DNA from: Lepidonotus clava
Taxonomy: Eukaryota; Annelida; Polychaeta; Phyllodocida; Polynoidae
Direction: 5' to 3'
Length of the DNA: 64,000 bases
NCBI GenBank assembly: GCA_936440205.1
Contig: OW387139.1
Span: forward strand, 39,954,378 to 40,018,377
Both the position numbers and the translations under genes were made by a program. The notes beneath the pieces are model-generated. The model saw only the letters and a list, made by a program, of their open reading frames with translations, did no database searches and was not told the origin of the DNA. Shown here piece by piece: positions 13,816 to 34,699 of the stretch (positions are counted from its first letter, which is position 1; each line of letters starts with the position of its first letter).

Positions 13816-16800
13816 ATGGCGGACAACAGCGACGCATTCAATCAACATCTCTGCAAGATGTTTTCTTCAAGTAAAAATCTTTCGTTTATATGTTACTTAA
13901 TAATCTTTCATGGCACAGGACGCAACACACTATGTTGATAGACTCTATGGTATTTGATAAGAGATTAGTGTTGCAGGACATGCAATTCTAGGGGTGGTTC
14001 AAGGCTAGTAATAGTTAATGAAAGGATTTCCTTATCTTATTTGTCAGGAAAAAATTAAAACGGTCAGGGTAAAGTTAGAAAATGTTGATGTCTCTGGTCT
14101 GTGGCAACCCTGTTTCACTTTCAACTTTTCAAAATTATTATAAGGACTCCTAGCTACAAAACGACACCAATTAAAACAATTTCAGTGTTTTTTTCCTTCA
14201 AATTAAGTCAGGGAAACTTAATAGATCTATAGCCTAGGTCTACGAATATTTCAAATTGTGATTTTATCAGGAAAATCAAATTAGTACATTCTAAGGTCTA
14301 TGTCTGGCGAAAAATATTTTAATTTTGGGGTGTTAGTTCTACATTTTTTTGTCATCAGGTGGCGCCAGTGCGCCCTAGATAAACCCAGGGTCCTAACGCA
14401 GGTTAGATAAGATTGATAAAGTTTTAGCAAATTTAAGGTCTTGTCATTGATGTGTAGAGAAGTCTTTAATTTTCAGATTCAGGAATTAAAAAAAAAAAGA
14501 AAAAAAAAAAAAAAAAAAAAAAGCGGTGTAGATTTAGATCTAAAGTCGCGTCACTTGCCCACATCTACATTAAGAATCAATCGGGCCAAAAAAAACAAAA
14601 ACAGTTGTGTTCAGGTAACATAGAGTCTAGGTTGAAAATAATAGGGTAGGTAGGTCGGTTTAATTGTGTTTTTTTTTACATTTGTTTTTTAGTTACCCAG
14701 GTAGACTCTGTGATTCTTGAACATTCAGAAATCACATCAGACACCCCCGACAACAATTTTAAACTACTGAAATACATCTTCTTTTTTTTTATCAAATAAT
14801 ATGCTATCCTCTGTCATCTGGGTCATTTCTTTTGAATATGTATATTTTTTAGGGAAGAAATTGTCCAAAAAAATTTAGGGTAGGGCCAAAAAAATATAGG
14901 ATAGGTCGGGTTACCTGAACACAACAATTTTCTCTAGGCCTCGGGATCTATGGAATCGAACCTATTTGAAGATAAGTTATACATATACTTACTATCCATA
15001 GGCACTCCTGTTTAGTCTTTTGCCCTCCCACCGATCACGATCTACGTCTACAACCGATCTTTCATTTTTCAGGATACACGGGGGTCAACAAGCTAGAAAT
15101 CAGTCCCTTTTTGGCTGTGATGCGCACACTGAAGATAGAATATGGGACCGACCAGCCCGAGGTCTACAAGATGCTGCTGGCCGTGCTTCACGACTACAAC
15201 CCCAGCCTGGGCAAGGCGCACGTAGACATGGTTTGTTTGACCCCTTAAATGGATTCAATTAGTGAAAAAAAGAGGAAGAGAGGGAAAAAAACAGAACAAA
15301 AAACCTACAGCAACTCTTTACCGTATCATAAATATCTCAATAAAATTTAATTAGTTCTGCAGTTGCACAGTTCCATGTTGATAGAAATATTGAAAACAAG
15401 CTCTTAACTCAAGGTTGAGCATTCTGAACAACTCTTAATGGCGACCACCGCAAACTAAGCACGGACGCAATTTGTTCGTTTTGCTGGCCATATTCTATAA
15501 TTTGTTGTACACTTGTTTTTTCGGAGCCGAATGGTAATAATCACAAAAGATTAAATGGTCACAGAAAATCATATTTCTCTAGACACTAAATTAAGGTGCA
15601 GGATAAAACTATTGACATGCTTAAAAGTGATCAGAATTTTAATAGTAATTTTCTAATCAAATTTATATGTGATACACCTAGCTTCACTACAAATTCAACA
15701 TGTTCTATTTCAGACTTCCCGTTACATCAGTCTCTTGTTGGAGAAACACCCAATCTATGCAGAGTATATTATCTCGGTCCTCCCCAAGTCCCCGGGCAGC
15801 CAAACGGATGGACCTCCACACTCATTACACCTACTGAGGGACGACATAAGGCCAGCCCAGGAACAGGCTGTGTGTGGGCAGGGAGACGTCTCAGTATCAA
15901 GAGATGCCACGACGTACGTTATTATTAACTTCTATTGTGCAGGGATGCAAGTTTTCAGATTTTTCTGGTTTCAGATTTCTCACATTATTTCAAATAAAAA
16001 CAGTCAAAATTTTAAAACATGACATTTTATAACATTTTAAGATAATATCAAATTTTCTTCCAGGGTTTCAGATTATGTTTAATTAACCCCGATTTACATC
16101 CCTGATTGTATTACAATTCAAGTGCTTTTCATATTTTGGTTCATATGGACGTTGCATATATGCACGCAAGAATTTCTCACGACTTGCACTTGTGCGTGTA
16201 TATATGCATGATGTGGAATGTTGTATCGCTTAATAACCATACACGTACACTTCTTCAAACAATTAAAACATTTAATTTCAGCAGTAAACCGCAAAGTGAG
16301 CAAAACATGCCTAACCCTGCAGCCAAAAAGTTCCGTCCCAAAGACGCCAGCCCTAAGTTCTACAACTACACTCCCCCATCAGTCAATGCTTACGTTGCTT
16401 CACAAGGCATTCCCCAGAAGATTGTTTCAAACAAACCTCCCACAACTGGGTTCTCCACCCTGGTTACTTTGAGTACAGCCACTCTACTTGCATCCTCTGC
16501 TATTGCCAAGTCTGCGTCTGTGGCACACGCCCCAGCTTATGCTTTGGCCTCTGGACAAAAAGGACCAAATCAAGGGAAAATCATTGCTGGTCCACTGACT
16601 GCAGGGACTGTGTTTATCCGACCGCCTGGAAGAACGCAATCCGTAGACCTGCAGAAGAGCGCATCATCCAATGTTGTGGCTTCGCACGGTCAGACCGCTC
16701 TTCTTCTATCATCCTCCTCCTGTCCAACACTCCTAGCCCCTGTAAGAACCTATCTGCAGCCAGTTTCTAGAATACAAATAAAAAAATCCAGTTCAAGCAA

Positions 16801-17614
16801 GAATCTGTATGCTGTCTCGAACCAGGTAGGAAAGGGCGTAATGTGCAGCGGTTCTGCGACATCAGCCAGCATGACTGTGTCGATTAGCCGGTCTTCATTG
16901 ATGAAACCGAACACTTCTGCTGTGGAGAGGAATGCCAACAGCTTTCCCTACAGTCAGAAGATTGTCGTAAACCCCTCTTCGAAGATTACACCCCCTGCAG
17001 TTGGGGTTCAACCGATGTTCCAAAAGCAAGATTTGCCAAATGATAAACCAACATCAAAGACTACAACTGGTCAGTTCAGTTCAGGTGCAGCTTCTTTCTT
17101 CAAGTTGCCTAAGACAGTCAGTTGTCAAGAGTCTTCACCAGTTCAAACCGAGGAAAGTTCTACCCAGCATATCAACCCGGAACCTGATTCTACAGTGAAC
17201 GAGGCCACACAGAATACCCAACCGCTGGATCTCTCCACCAAATCCCATGGGTCCGATATATTCTGCTCAATGCAAGAAAGAATGAATCAACAGAAGAAAA
17301 TGGATGACAAACCATTTGAAGATGATGAAAAATATTCATCTGAGCTTGGCAGTCAGGAAGATTGTAGCAGTCAGAGCACGGATGGCAGGGAGACGAGCCA
17401 ACCAACAACCACTACGACAACAACCGACGAAGTGTCGTCTGATGAAGGAAGCCATACACCAAAAGGATGGTCCTACCTTGACAGAATATTGAAGTTGCCT
17501 TCGCCTCCCAACTACAGCCCAGTTTTAGGGCCAGCAAAGCAAAAGGATAAAAGGAAGGCCAAATCCAAGCAGTGCTCTAATAAAAAGAAGCCAACAAGTC
17601 ATTCTAAGAATTAA
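13816..17614 (+). CDS. Unrecognised nuclear-looking protein with PAH-like N-terminus and PLDLS motif
   Basis: Four exons give an uninterrupted 581-residue frame: 13816-13870, 15073-15230, 15714-15913 and 16282-17614 (stop TAA). The start is the first ATG of MADNSDAFNQHLCKMF, in context AAGATGG. Residues about 20-115 look helical; the run YKMLLAVLHDYN through KHPIYAEYIISVLP follows the spacing of a paired amphipathic helix (Sin3 PAH) or harmonin-N-like domain, with the usual HP...LP ending. From about residue 138 the chain is Ser/Thr-rich and probably disordered. PLDLS at about 452-456 matches the PxDLS motif bound by the corepressor CtBP. An acidic patch is followed by GWSYLDRILKLPSPPNYSP and a Lys-rich C-terminal tail typical of a nuclear localisation signal. 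I do not recognise the family. A corepressor scaffold is inference from the two motifs. Confidence 0.75.
14489..14523. repeat. Poly(A)-rich tract in intron 1 of the PAH-like gene
   Basis: About 35 bases, almost all A with single G interruptions. Likely a simple repeat or retroposon tail remnant; no flanking duplication identified. Confidence 0.7.
14604..14925. mobile_element. Short inverted-repeat element (MITE), about 322 bp
   Basis: GTTGTGTTCAGGTAAC at 14604 is matched exactly in reverse complement at the other end (GTTACCTGAACACAAC, ending 14925). Related GGTAGGTCGG motifs sit inside both ends. There is no coding capacity, so it is a non-autonomous DNA element in intron 1 of the PAH-like gene. 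The target duplication is not clear, so the superfamily is not assigned. Confidence 0.7.
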
Positions 17615-17740
17615 GTCTTATCAGCCTATTGTTTAAGCTGAATTATTCAATTCATATGAATCTGAATCTGTAAGGTGTAGTTTCCAATCTTGCAATTGTT
17701 TTTTTTTCATCCACAAATTTACTGTTGTCTTTTATCATCA

Positions 17741-18210
17741 AAATTGTTATCTGCAATCAATAATTTCCGACACAGGATCGTTGCTTGTATGCTCGGTTAT
17801 ATATTTCTGCATCCCCTTTGACTGTATTCCTCACCGTTGAAATTGTTATCTGTAATTAATAATTCCATACACATGGACTTTGCTTGTATACTCGTTTATA
17901 TATTTCTGCATGCCTTTTCGACTGTATTCTTTATCTCATAAAATGTTACATGTAATCGATAATTTCTGACACAGTCATTGCATGCATAATGTTTACATAT
18001 GTCTGCCTCCCCTTTTTAGTGTAATTTCCATTTTTAAATTGTTATTTGCAATCAATAATTTCGGGTTAACAGTCGTTGCATGCATACCGGTTTACACATT
18101 TCTGCATTCCCTATTTACTGTTACCTCATTTTAAAAATTGTTATCTGCAATCAATATTTTACAACACAGTCGTTGTTGCATGCATACTCGTTTACATATT
18201 TTTGTATGAA
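17741..18210. repeat. Five diverged tandem copies of an about 99-base unit
   Basis: The phrase AAATTGTTATCTGCAATCAA recurs at about 17741, 17840, 17941, 18036 and 18135. Each is followed by a degenerate CACAGTCGTTGCATGCATAC stretch and a CTCGTTTATATATTTCTGCAT-like stretch. The copies have drifted substantially, so the array is old. It lies in the probable 3' untranslated region of the PAH-like gene. Confidence 0.8.
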
Positions 18211-18233
18211 GAATCCAATACACAATGTTCAAA

Positions 18234-18245
18234 AATAAATTTATT
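18234..18245. terminator. Palindromic candidate poly(A) signal between convergent genes
   Basis: AATAAATTTATT reads as AATAAA on both strands: 18234-18239 for the plus-strand PAH-like gene and 18240-18245 for the minus-strand SLC30A5 gene. It would give 3' untranslated regions of about 0.6 kb and 2.0 kb. Other hexamers on the minus strand lie nearer SLC30A5, so use by that gene is uncertain. Confidence 0.4.
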
Positions 18246-20227
18246 TTGTTTGACAATGTTATACACATCTTTGATACATTTATTCAGTGTTTTATGAACT
18301 AAATAGATCCACCACATTATGTACACAATAAGAGGCATTACTTACACAACGTTTTGTACACTTTATTATTAAAATCAGAGTGGCAAAAGGACTGAACTTC
18401 CGATGCCACTTAAACAGTTAAAATAATTGTCTCACTCCTCAGCATGATATTAGGCTGCCTGGCCATCTTAATACCTGTATCCGTTATCAATTTAAGCTAA
18501 CCTTAAATGATTCTTGCAAAATTATACATGTTTGTCATGGCAACAATGGATAATGAGTTTCATAAATAGCTGAAAGCAAATAATACAAAAGAAATGTAAC
18601 TAAGAACAAACAGTGACGAATAGCACATGTACCCTCTATTTATAATAAATGATCAACCATCAAGGGGCCTTCCATTAAGTATGTACGCATAAAGGGGGGG
18701 AGGGGGTCTGAGATTTTTGAAAATTTGCATACATTTTAGTACATAACCTATGCGTATTTTTACCCAAGGGGGGGTGGGGGGGGTCTGAGATTTTTGAAAA
18801 TGTGCGTACGTACTAAATGGAAGGCCCCCAACATAAAGCAATGGCGAAGTCTTTTGGCCATTTTCTTTTTGTACATCTTCCTGGATTGAAAAAACTAATA
18901 TTCATCCTTACATAACTTGTATTTCGGGAGAAAGGCATTCTATGCAGTATAGTCCCAGTCTAGCCGGTCCATCATTTTTTGATATCACAAATAGCAAGCC
19001 TTAAATTGATGTATTCACTTCTGCGTAAACCCCCAACCCCCCAACTGAATGCGACCCCCACCCCCTCCCTCTCCAACTAAATGCGACAAACACAGTAATT
19101 AGTTTCGGAATGTACCCATGCCTTGAATGTTGACTTCCCTTTCTGTGATGCCTACGTATTGAATAAAACACATGAACAAAACGATTTGTAGCTAACTGCC
19201 GTGACTTGAAATGTAGACAAATTATATACTTGACATCTCGAGAAATTCATGGAATTCATTAGATCAGATGTAACTGCAATACAACTGACTCCATTTGAAA
19301 AGACTTCCTAGGGAACATCACTCATCAGGTGAATCTATGATGTAAGCTGGTGCCAATAACTTAGAGAAGAATGAAAAAAAAAAACACTTTAAAACTTTCA
19401 TATATTCATATACACTACAATTTTGTCGAATTTGGCCGAATCTCAAACACAACGTATTTCCATTGAACTCTGGCTCACAAGTGTGACTGCCTTCGTCCAT
19501 TCTTTGGAGTATATACGTACCAAGATGCTATAAAGTCAGCCAATTAGAATTACCAAAACTAAACTGACTGTAACTAGATAGGAAAGAAATCCATAGATAT
19601 TGTTATTTTTACATATTCAGTTTGATGCACTTAGGGACATTTTCATATGAAAAACAGATGACCACAATAAACCATACAGTTACGTTTTCGTTTTAGGTTT
19701 CAGGAAAAATGCAATGATGGAAATTTACTATAATTGTCCCTTTAACTTCCCTCGTAAAGAAGAATATGATCGTACTCGCGTGAATGCTATACATGCTACC
19801 AATATGACATGATCTTTCAAACCCATATCATATGACATTATAAATACAGATGAGTGTCTTCGCATGAGCAGATGAAGCATTACAACAATGGCATATCATA
19901 CCCTCTTTAAACAGTGAAAAATTCATAAATTAGCCTTCTTAAACAATAGCATTTCATAACTTTATCATATTAAAACAACTACATCTCAGAACTTAGCCAT
20001 TTTTTTTAACAATGGCACCTCAAAACTTAGCCGTTTTCAAAATATACCATCTGATTACTTAGCCTTCAATCCTAATCTGTACAGGTGATGCCCCAAACAA
20101 ATATTTCATCCCCCACTCACCAAATCCTCCCCCCCCCCTCTTCGCTGCCGCATGTGCTCCTACGACCCATCAATAATACACAAAAAAATAGCTGAGTATC
20201 TAATACTTTATATACAGGAGTGGTCCC
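18246..20227. other. SLC30A5 3' untranslated or intergenic DNA
   Basis: No coding region. It holds one MITE (18664-18828) and low-complexity C-rich stretches near 19030-19070 and 20120-20140. Part or all is probably the SLC30A5 3' untranslated region. Confidence 0.5.
18664..18828. mobile_element. Short inverted-repeat element (MITE), about 165 bp
   Basis: The ends are inverted repeats of about 27 bp: GGGGCCTTCCATTAAGTATG at the left and the reverse complement GGGGCCTTCCATTTAGTACG at the right, each continuing into TACGCA-like sequence. Inside are two direct copies of GGGTCTGAGATTTTTGAAAA. A possible 3-bp target duplication (CAA) flanks it. Non-coding and non-autonomous; superfamily not assigned. 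Confidence 0.75.
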
Positions 20228-30101
<9,874 letters not shown>

Positions 30102-30163
30102 GTTGTCAGATAGACACCTGTCAACTTAAGTACTTGATTTTAAACGTTAATCATCCATCCATG

Positions 30164-30171
30164 TGACGTAA
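30164..30171 (-). promoter_or_regulatory. CRE/bZIP-like site just upstream of SLC30A5
   Basis: The minus strand reads TTACGTCA, a good ATF/CREB-type bZIP site, about 63 bases before the start codon. Vertebrate ZnT5 is known to respond to the unfolded-protein response through a bZIP factor (XBP1). The site here is CRE-like rather than the TGACGTGG form, so the parallel is inference. Confidence 0.35.
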
Positions 30172-30534
30172 TTCGCCTGAATCAATTATTAATAAAAGGG
30201 TAAGACGAAAGCGACACACGGTTCCGTGCCGACGAATCTCAGAGCCGGCCACGTCACAATTTTACCAATATCTGAAATACTGTTCGTCCTGACAGATATT
30301 CTCCTTTGTAGTGCTGTCCAGAGTAAAGTCTACCTTTACGTTATGTCTACTAAATGTGTCAACAATCATAATGTGAAGGGTAAATTAGTAAACATCATCC
30401 ACGTCGCTTTTGCACGCACAACAACATCAGTACTGGCGGAAGCGGAAGTTACCCTCATGAATGTCGGGCATGCGCATTTGAAGCAAACGCAGGAGGAGTG
30501 ATTTTCCCGCCACGCCACGCCGCAAGAGGCCATA

Positions 30535-31162
30535 TGATGCTTTTGCACGCCGTCCAGGCGCGATGACGTCATCGCGCCCGCTTCACGCTGATTGGTTAGA
30601 GCTTGGACGGTGCTGTCCCACATAATTGCTGGGGGGCATTGGGCTGGGCTAGGGAGAAGTGCCTGGTGGACCACAGCGCGAAAATAGCAGAGGGACAAGG
30701 TATTTTACAATAGAGAAAAAAAGAAGAAGGTATATCTCGCAATTAATTGAACAATCGTTTCCTCTCACATTTACCAATTTAGGGTTCTATAACTAAATAA
30801 AGTTTATCTACCCATATTATATTTGTAAGAATGGATGAGGCTGAAAAGTTTAATGTTGGTGTGCATAGCAATTATAGGCCTAATGTCCGCAGATGAACAA
30901 AGAGGGGCCCTCTGTGACCGTCGCGTCGGTATGTGTAGGGGAGCATTAACTCTTCCTGGTACTCCCCCCCCCCCCCCCCCCCCACACACACACACTCCCC
31001 CCAGCCCCTATTTTAGCGAAATTGGTCAACCTGAGGCTTTTCCATACTCCCCCCCCCTATGTCTCCCCCTGAGGTAAAGAGCACTGGGACCGTCTGCGCG
31101 ACTTTCACACCTATCCAGAGGGGGCGGGGCTTACCGCGCCCAGACGGCGTGCAAAAGCATCA
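30535..31162. mobile_element. TA-flanked inverted-repeat element, about 628 bp
   Basis: TGATGCTTTTGCACGCCGTC at 30535 is repeated in reverse complement ending at 31162, with weaker similarity for about 12 bp further in. A TA dinucleotide flanks each end, as in Tc1/mariner-type insertions. The interior has no transposase. It contains a perfect CRE palindrome (TGACGTCA within GCGATGACGTCATCGC, about 30560-30575), ATTGG about 15 bases on, and a poly(C) run near 30962-30983. It lies 0.43 kb upstream of the SLC30A5 start codon. Confidence 0.6.
30962..30983. repeat. Poly(C) run, about 22 bases
   Basis: An unbroken run of C followed by a short CA repeat, inside the TA-flanked element. Prone to length error in assembly. 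Confidence 0.8.
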
Positions 31163-31684
31163 TACGGACTTTAGCCGCCACGCCCAGACCGGGTAAGGAA
31201 AGGAGTCATGGTCTTAGCATAGATAGAGAGGGCGCAAGATGCCCTCTTTCAGGCTGTGGGGTTCTTTTATAGTGAAAACTTGTTTTAGAGAGCCAAAGTA
31301 AACCAAAACCTAGCTCGTTCTGTCCACTCGATCATGTGTGGCATCATTTCCTTACAGTTACAGTTTGATAGAGGACAGGCGCGGATTTAGGCTGATTTTT
31401 TTTTTCCTTTTTTGTTGTTGGGGTGGGGGGTGGGGTGGGGGGGTCCCGTGTCGCTTGTCGAATTTAAAAAAAAACGGCCCTGTCGCCTGTCCATAGGCCT
31501 ATATCTTGGTTTAGAGCCATGTCCCCTGTCGAATTTAAGAATTGTGCAATCAAAGTGTACTATATAGCTTATATAGCCATCGAACTCTGACTCCCTAATC
31601 CCAGGACACAACCTCTAGGCATAAAGGCCTTATCATGACGTTTATGCACAACCATTATGGCCCTGGTTCAGGTTAGAAGGCTGT

Positions 31685-32640
31685 CATACCTAAGTTTAGG
31701 CATGGCATATCCTCTCACTAATAACTAGAAGTATTCACCTAATGTATTATATGAATTAAATTATTATCATAATTTCCTAAATAATAATCAAAATATATGT
31801 CAAAAATATAGATACTACATCATAGAGTTTATGGTAATTAGACAGTAGCATTGAACTATTGTTAGTGTTCGATTTAAGACTGCGTGATGTATATATTTAA
31901 GTTATCCGTGAGTCGTTCATCCAAGTTATTGCGCCCATCAGACTGCGCTCTAAGTTAATCCATCCATTCCCCAATAGTTCAAAAGAAATGGACGATGAGG
32001 AAGCTCTTAATATGAAAGGGTTTTATTGAAGTAAACATCTCATCCCGAGTCAAAGCCACAGTGAATAAGTCTCCATCAGTCCACCTTCCCATCTCCTACT
32101 CAGCGATCAACCACATTTAGAATACAAGTTGTTCCAACACATCCTAGACCACCCTAGCGCTTAGCTCTATCACAATCCTTTGTCCGAGGTAGTTGGTATT
32201 GGTAAACTCCAGTATACTCCGCAGGAGCTGGTAGGTATAGCTCCGAGCAGCTCAGCTAACGCTGCTTACTTCCTAATAGTTACTAACTCCAGACTAAACT
32301 AACTCCGCTCCCTACTTTACAACACCTTTTATACTGGTTAACAGGTGGCGCTAGGAGCGCAAAATACCTCTTCTTAGAAGTAGACTTGCTAGGCCTGATC
32401 CTAACTAGATTATACAATATGATAATATATTAAAAGTACTAAGCTATTAGTACAGCATTCCCCCTGTCCTGATTGGTCAGTTGTAATTAGGTCACTGACC
32501 AGAGGTCAGGTGGGAAGTGCTGGTATGCTGTAAGGGACACTCTGGGTCCAGCAGCAGAAAAGTCAACATGTAACCCCTAAGCAGCAATAGGCCATTTGGC
32601 CTACACTCCTGAGACTGTAGAGAAATATATTTTATCATCA
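31685..32640. repeat. Dispersed repeat copy, split by a solo LTR
   Basis: Sequence at 31685-31850 and 32455-32600 matches 52810-53100 in order and orientation, for example AAGTTTAGGCATG near the start and GTATGCTGTAAG, CCAGCAGCAG and AGCAGCAA near the end. The middle is a later LTR insertion (31852-32454). On the minus strand this lies just downstream of the gag-like fossil, so it is probably that element's 3' part. Confidence 0.6.
31852..32454 (-). mobile_element. Solo LTR, about 0.6 kb
   Basis: Read on the minus strand, the block starts TGTACTAATAGC and ends AATAGTTCA, with a 4-5 bp duplication (ATGC/ATGCT) on each side. It carries a TATA box (CAGTATAAAAGG, about 32325-32335) and about 0.3 kb later an AATAAA signal (about 32020), the U3-R-U5 order of an LTR. 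Neither flank shows internal retroelement sequence; instead the flanks rejoin into the repeat seen at 52.8-53.1 kb. It therefore looks like a recombination remnant of a younger LTR element. Family not assigned. Confidence 0.65.
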
Positions 32641-32656
32641 ACTACAACTCCTGCCT

Positions 32657-34446
32657 TCAAGTCTTCACTTCATTTATACCACACAAAACCACAAGTTCAC
32701 AAGGCCAATCCATGAATATTCTAGAGTTTTTTGTTTGGGGGCTGGAGCAGCAGTCACAGGTGCCTGCGCCTGCTGGGCCGTGTATTGATGGACGTACTGC
32801 TGTGGGTTCTTGTACCGACTGGACGCATTTGGATGCTGGTACAAAGCAGGGATGAACTGCGGCGGGGTCGGGGCGGGCTGAGGCTGAGCCGAGGCCGCCG
32901 CCACCATCGCCGTGTGCAGGTCTCTCCGCTTGCAGTCGTTCAGGGGGTGATCCGTCCGGCCCACACGGGTGGCCAAGCAGTACATGTATGCACGTGTGGA
33001 TGAATTTCACCGAACCTTCCACATGGCGTTTGCCCTTTCCACCCACGGGGCAGGTCTTGGTACAGAAGTCCGGACAGACCACCTCCTTGCACCCTCTCCC
33101 GGGGATCGTGACTGGTGATCAGAGCCTGATGCCCTCTGATGTCTTAGTGACAGCCTAAAGCGGTCGTTTTGGATTCTCTGCTCGTCCGACCAACGATAGG
33201 CACCTCGTCAACACTATCAAAGACATGTTGACTCCACCCCCTCACAGATGGCCACGGGCACGACGCGATGTCTTCTGTAACGTCGCCCAAGTGTGCCAGC
33301 TGGTGGAAGTGGTCGGGATTACCACGAAGTCGGTGGTCGGTAAGCATAGAGATAAAGGAAACAATGTATTCACTCGACGTCATTGACTCCCTACAGTCCT
33401 GTTTTTTCTTCATGCCCTGACCGGACAGGCGGTCCAGGTACATGTACGGTTTGGGAATCAGTGAGTCGACGAAAAGGTCCCCGACAAATTGCTTACCCTC
33501 TTGCACCGGAATCCGGTAGGTTTCTCTGTCCAGGTGAGTGTCAATGAACCTTGTGGCGTCAGTGAATTGGGGGAGCCTAGGTGGAGACTGTAGCAGGATT
33601 CCCGTTCCGGGCAGGATTCCTATACCGACCGCCTCATGGCGCATGCGCACTGGGTCACAGACAGTCTCAGGGTATGTTCTGTCAGGGATGCCAGTCAAAG
33701 TTGTAATGGGTAGCAAACTAAAGATATATCCCTCACATCTTTTACATCACTAGGATTCAGACCAAAAAGGCTAACTCGTCCCTACTCCTAGTCTGTGGAG
33801 GGGGCACCTGTTCAGCTGGGGTCAAGGCTAAGTGCAGCCCACCAGTCAAATGGCCTGTTATAGCGGCCGGTGTCGGAATCCTGGCGGTATGGCCATCCCA
33901 CCACAGAGACGTCCTGGCATCCTTCTGCAGGCGAGGTGGTGGCGCAGCGTGGGAAGAAAGATGGCGTCGTCGTTCGCCATTTTCAACGGCTTGGTTGACA
34001 ACGGCCGTTGTGACTTCGCACAACCGATCCAACTTCTTAGTTATAATGTCCATACCACGCTCAAGGGCATCCACCCTACGTGTATTTGGGGACTCGTGAA
34101 TGTAGCCCCTTGTAGATTCCAAGTCATCGTCCTCCAGACGCTCCTGCTCGCGGTTCGCACCGAGTTCGTCCAACGCCTTGTCCAAGGCGGCAAACCGATC
34201 CGCCATTGTGGTCGAGTTTTTTACTGCCTCAGATTGGGTCGCCTCAGTGTCCAAACGTCTCAAAAGATTTTCCATAGCACTCGCCATGCCACCCAGGTAC
34301 TTCGTTCCCCAAGTGCGTGACAAGAGATGAAAATGAAATGTATATAAAGGGTGTAGAGGTGTATAAAGTGTAGAGGAGTAAAAGTTCATAAAATATCGAT
34401 GCTGCCTGTAGGGGATGCAGCAGTAGAATGAATTTGAATTGTCCAA
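32657..34446 (-). pseudogene. Gag-like retroelement fossil (possibly DIRS/YR-type), broken
   Basis: Minus-strand coding traces run from about 34446 to 32657 in more than one frame. The 5' part has a coiled-coil-like region (about 34270-33960). The middle has a stretch resembling the helical part of Gag-like proteins of mollusc and urchin elements (SSEYIVSFISMLTDHRL to GWSQHVFDSVDE). The 3' part has a CxxC...HPxxxxC zinc-binding pattern followed by a Pro/Gln/Ala-rich tail. From memory, this order recalls ORF1 of DIRS-like elements. No reverse transcriptase, integrase or tyrosine recombinase is visible, so the copy is incomplete as well as broken, with at least two or three breaks. A captured or spliced host gene is a weaker alternative. 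Confidence 0.5.
33718..33795 (-). repeat. Inverted partial copy of the 34.7-35.0 kb tandem repeat
   Basis: The minus strand reads TAGGGACGAGTTAGCC and then a GAATCCTAG...GAGGGATATA stretch, matching the direct copies at 34700-35010 in opposite orientation. It overlaps the end of the 5' coding trace of the gag-like fossil. Confidence 0.7.
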
Positions 34447-34699
34447 TGAGCGGAAGTGCTGCTGGTTAATATCCGGTTTCGCTGGTTACTGTCTGTGTGT
34501 AGGTAGATAAAACACCAGGTGGCAGCAATGCGTGTCAATTGTAAATAGCCTACAGATGATCTCATGGTCACTTAAACGCCATAGAAGTCATCAGGATTCT
34601 TGCAATTGACTGACAAAGAGGTGGCGCCACCTTCAGGATTCACTCGAGGGTGAGATCCAACAGTCACAATGTCATGTAATAATATATCAAAAAAACAGT

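Noticed and set aside
16106-16281. Upstream extension of the long frame at 16106-17614
   Set aside because: Bases before 16282 are intron: a pyrimidine-rich TTTCAG acceptor lies at 16276-16281, and the exon at 15714-15913 joins in phase.
30226-30501. 91-codon plus-strand frame divergent from SLC30A5
   Set aside because: No domain and no supporting splice or poly(A) signals.
32731-33003. Plus-strand frames across the gag-like fossil
   Set aside because: Shadows of the minus-strand coding traces; no sensible composition or motif.
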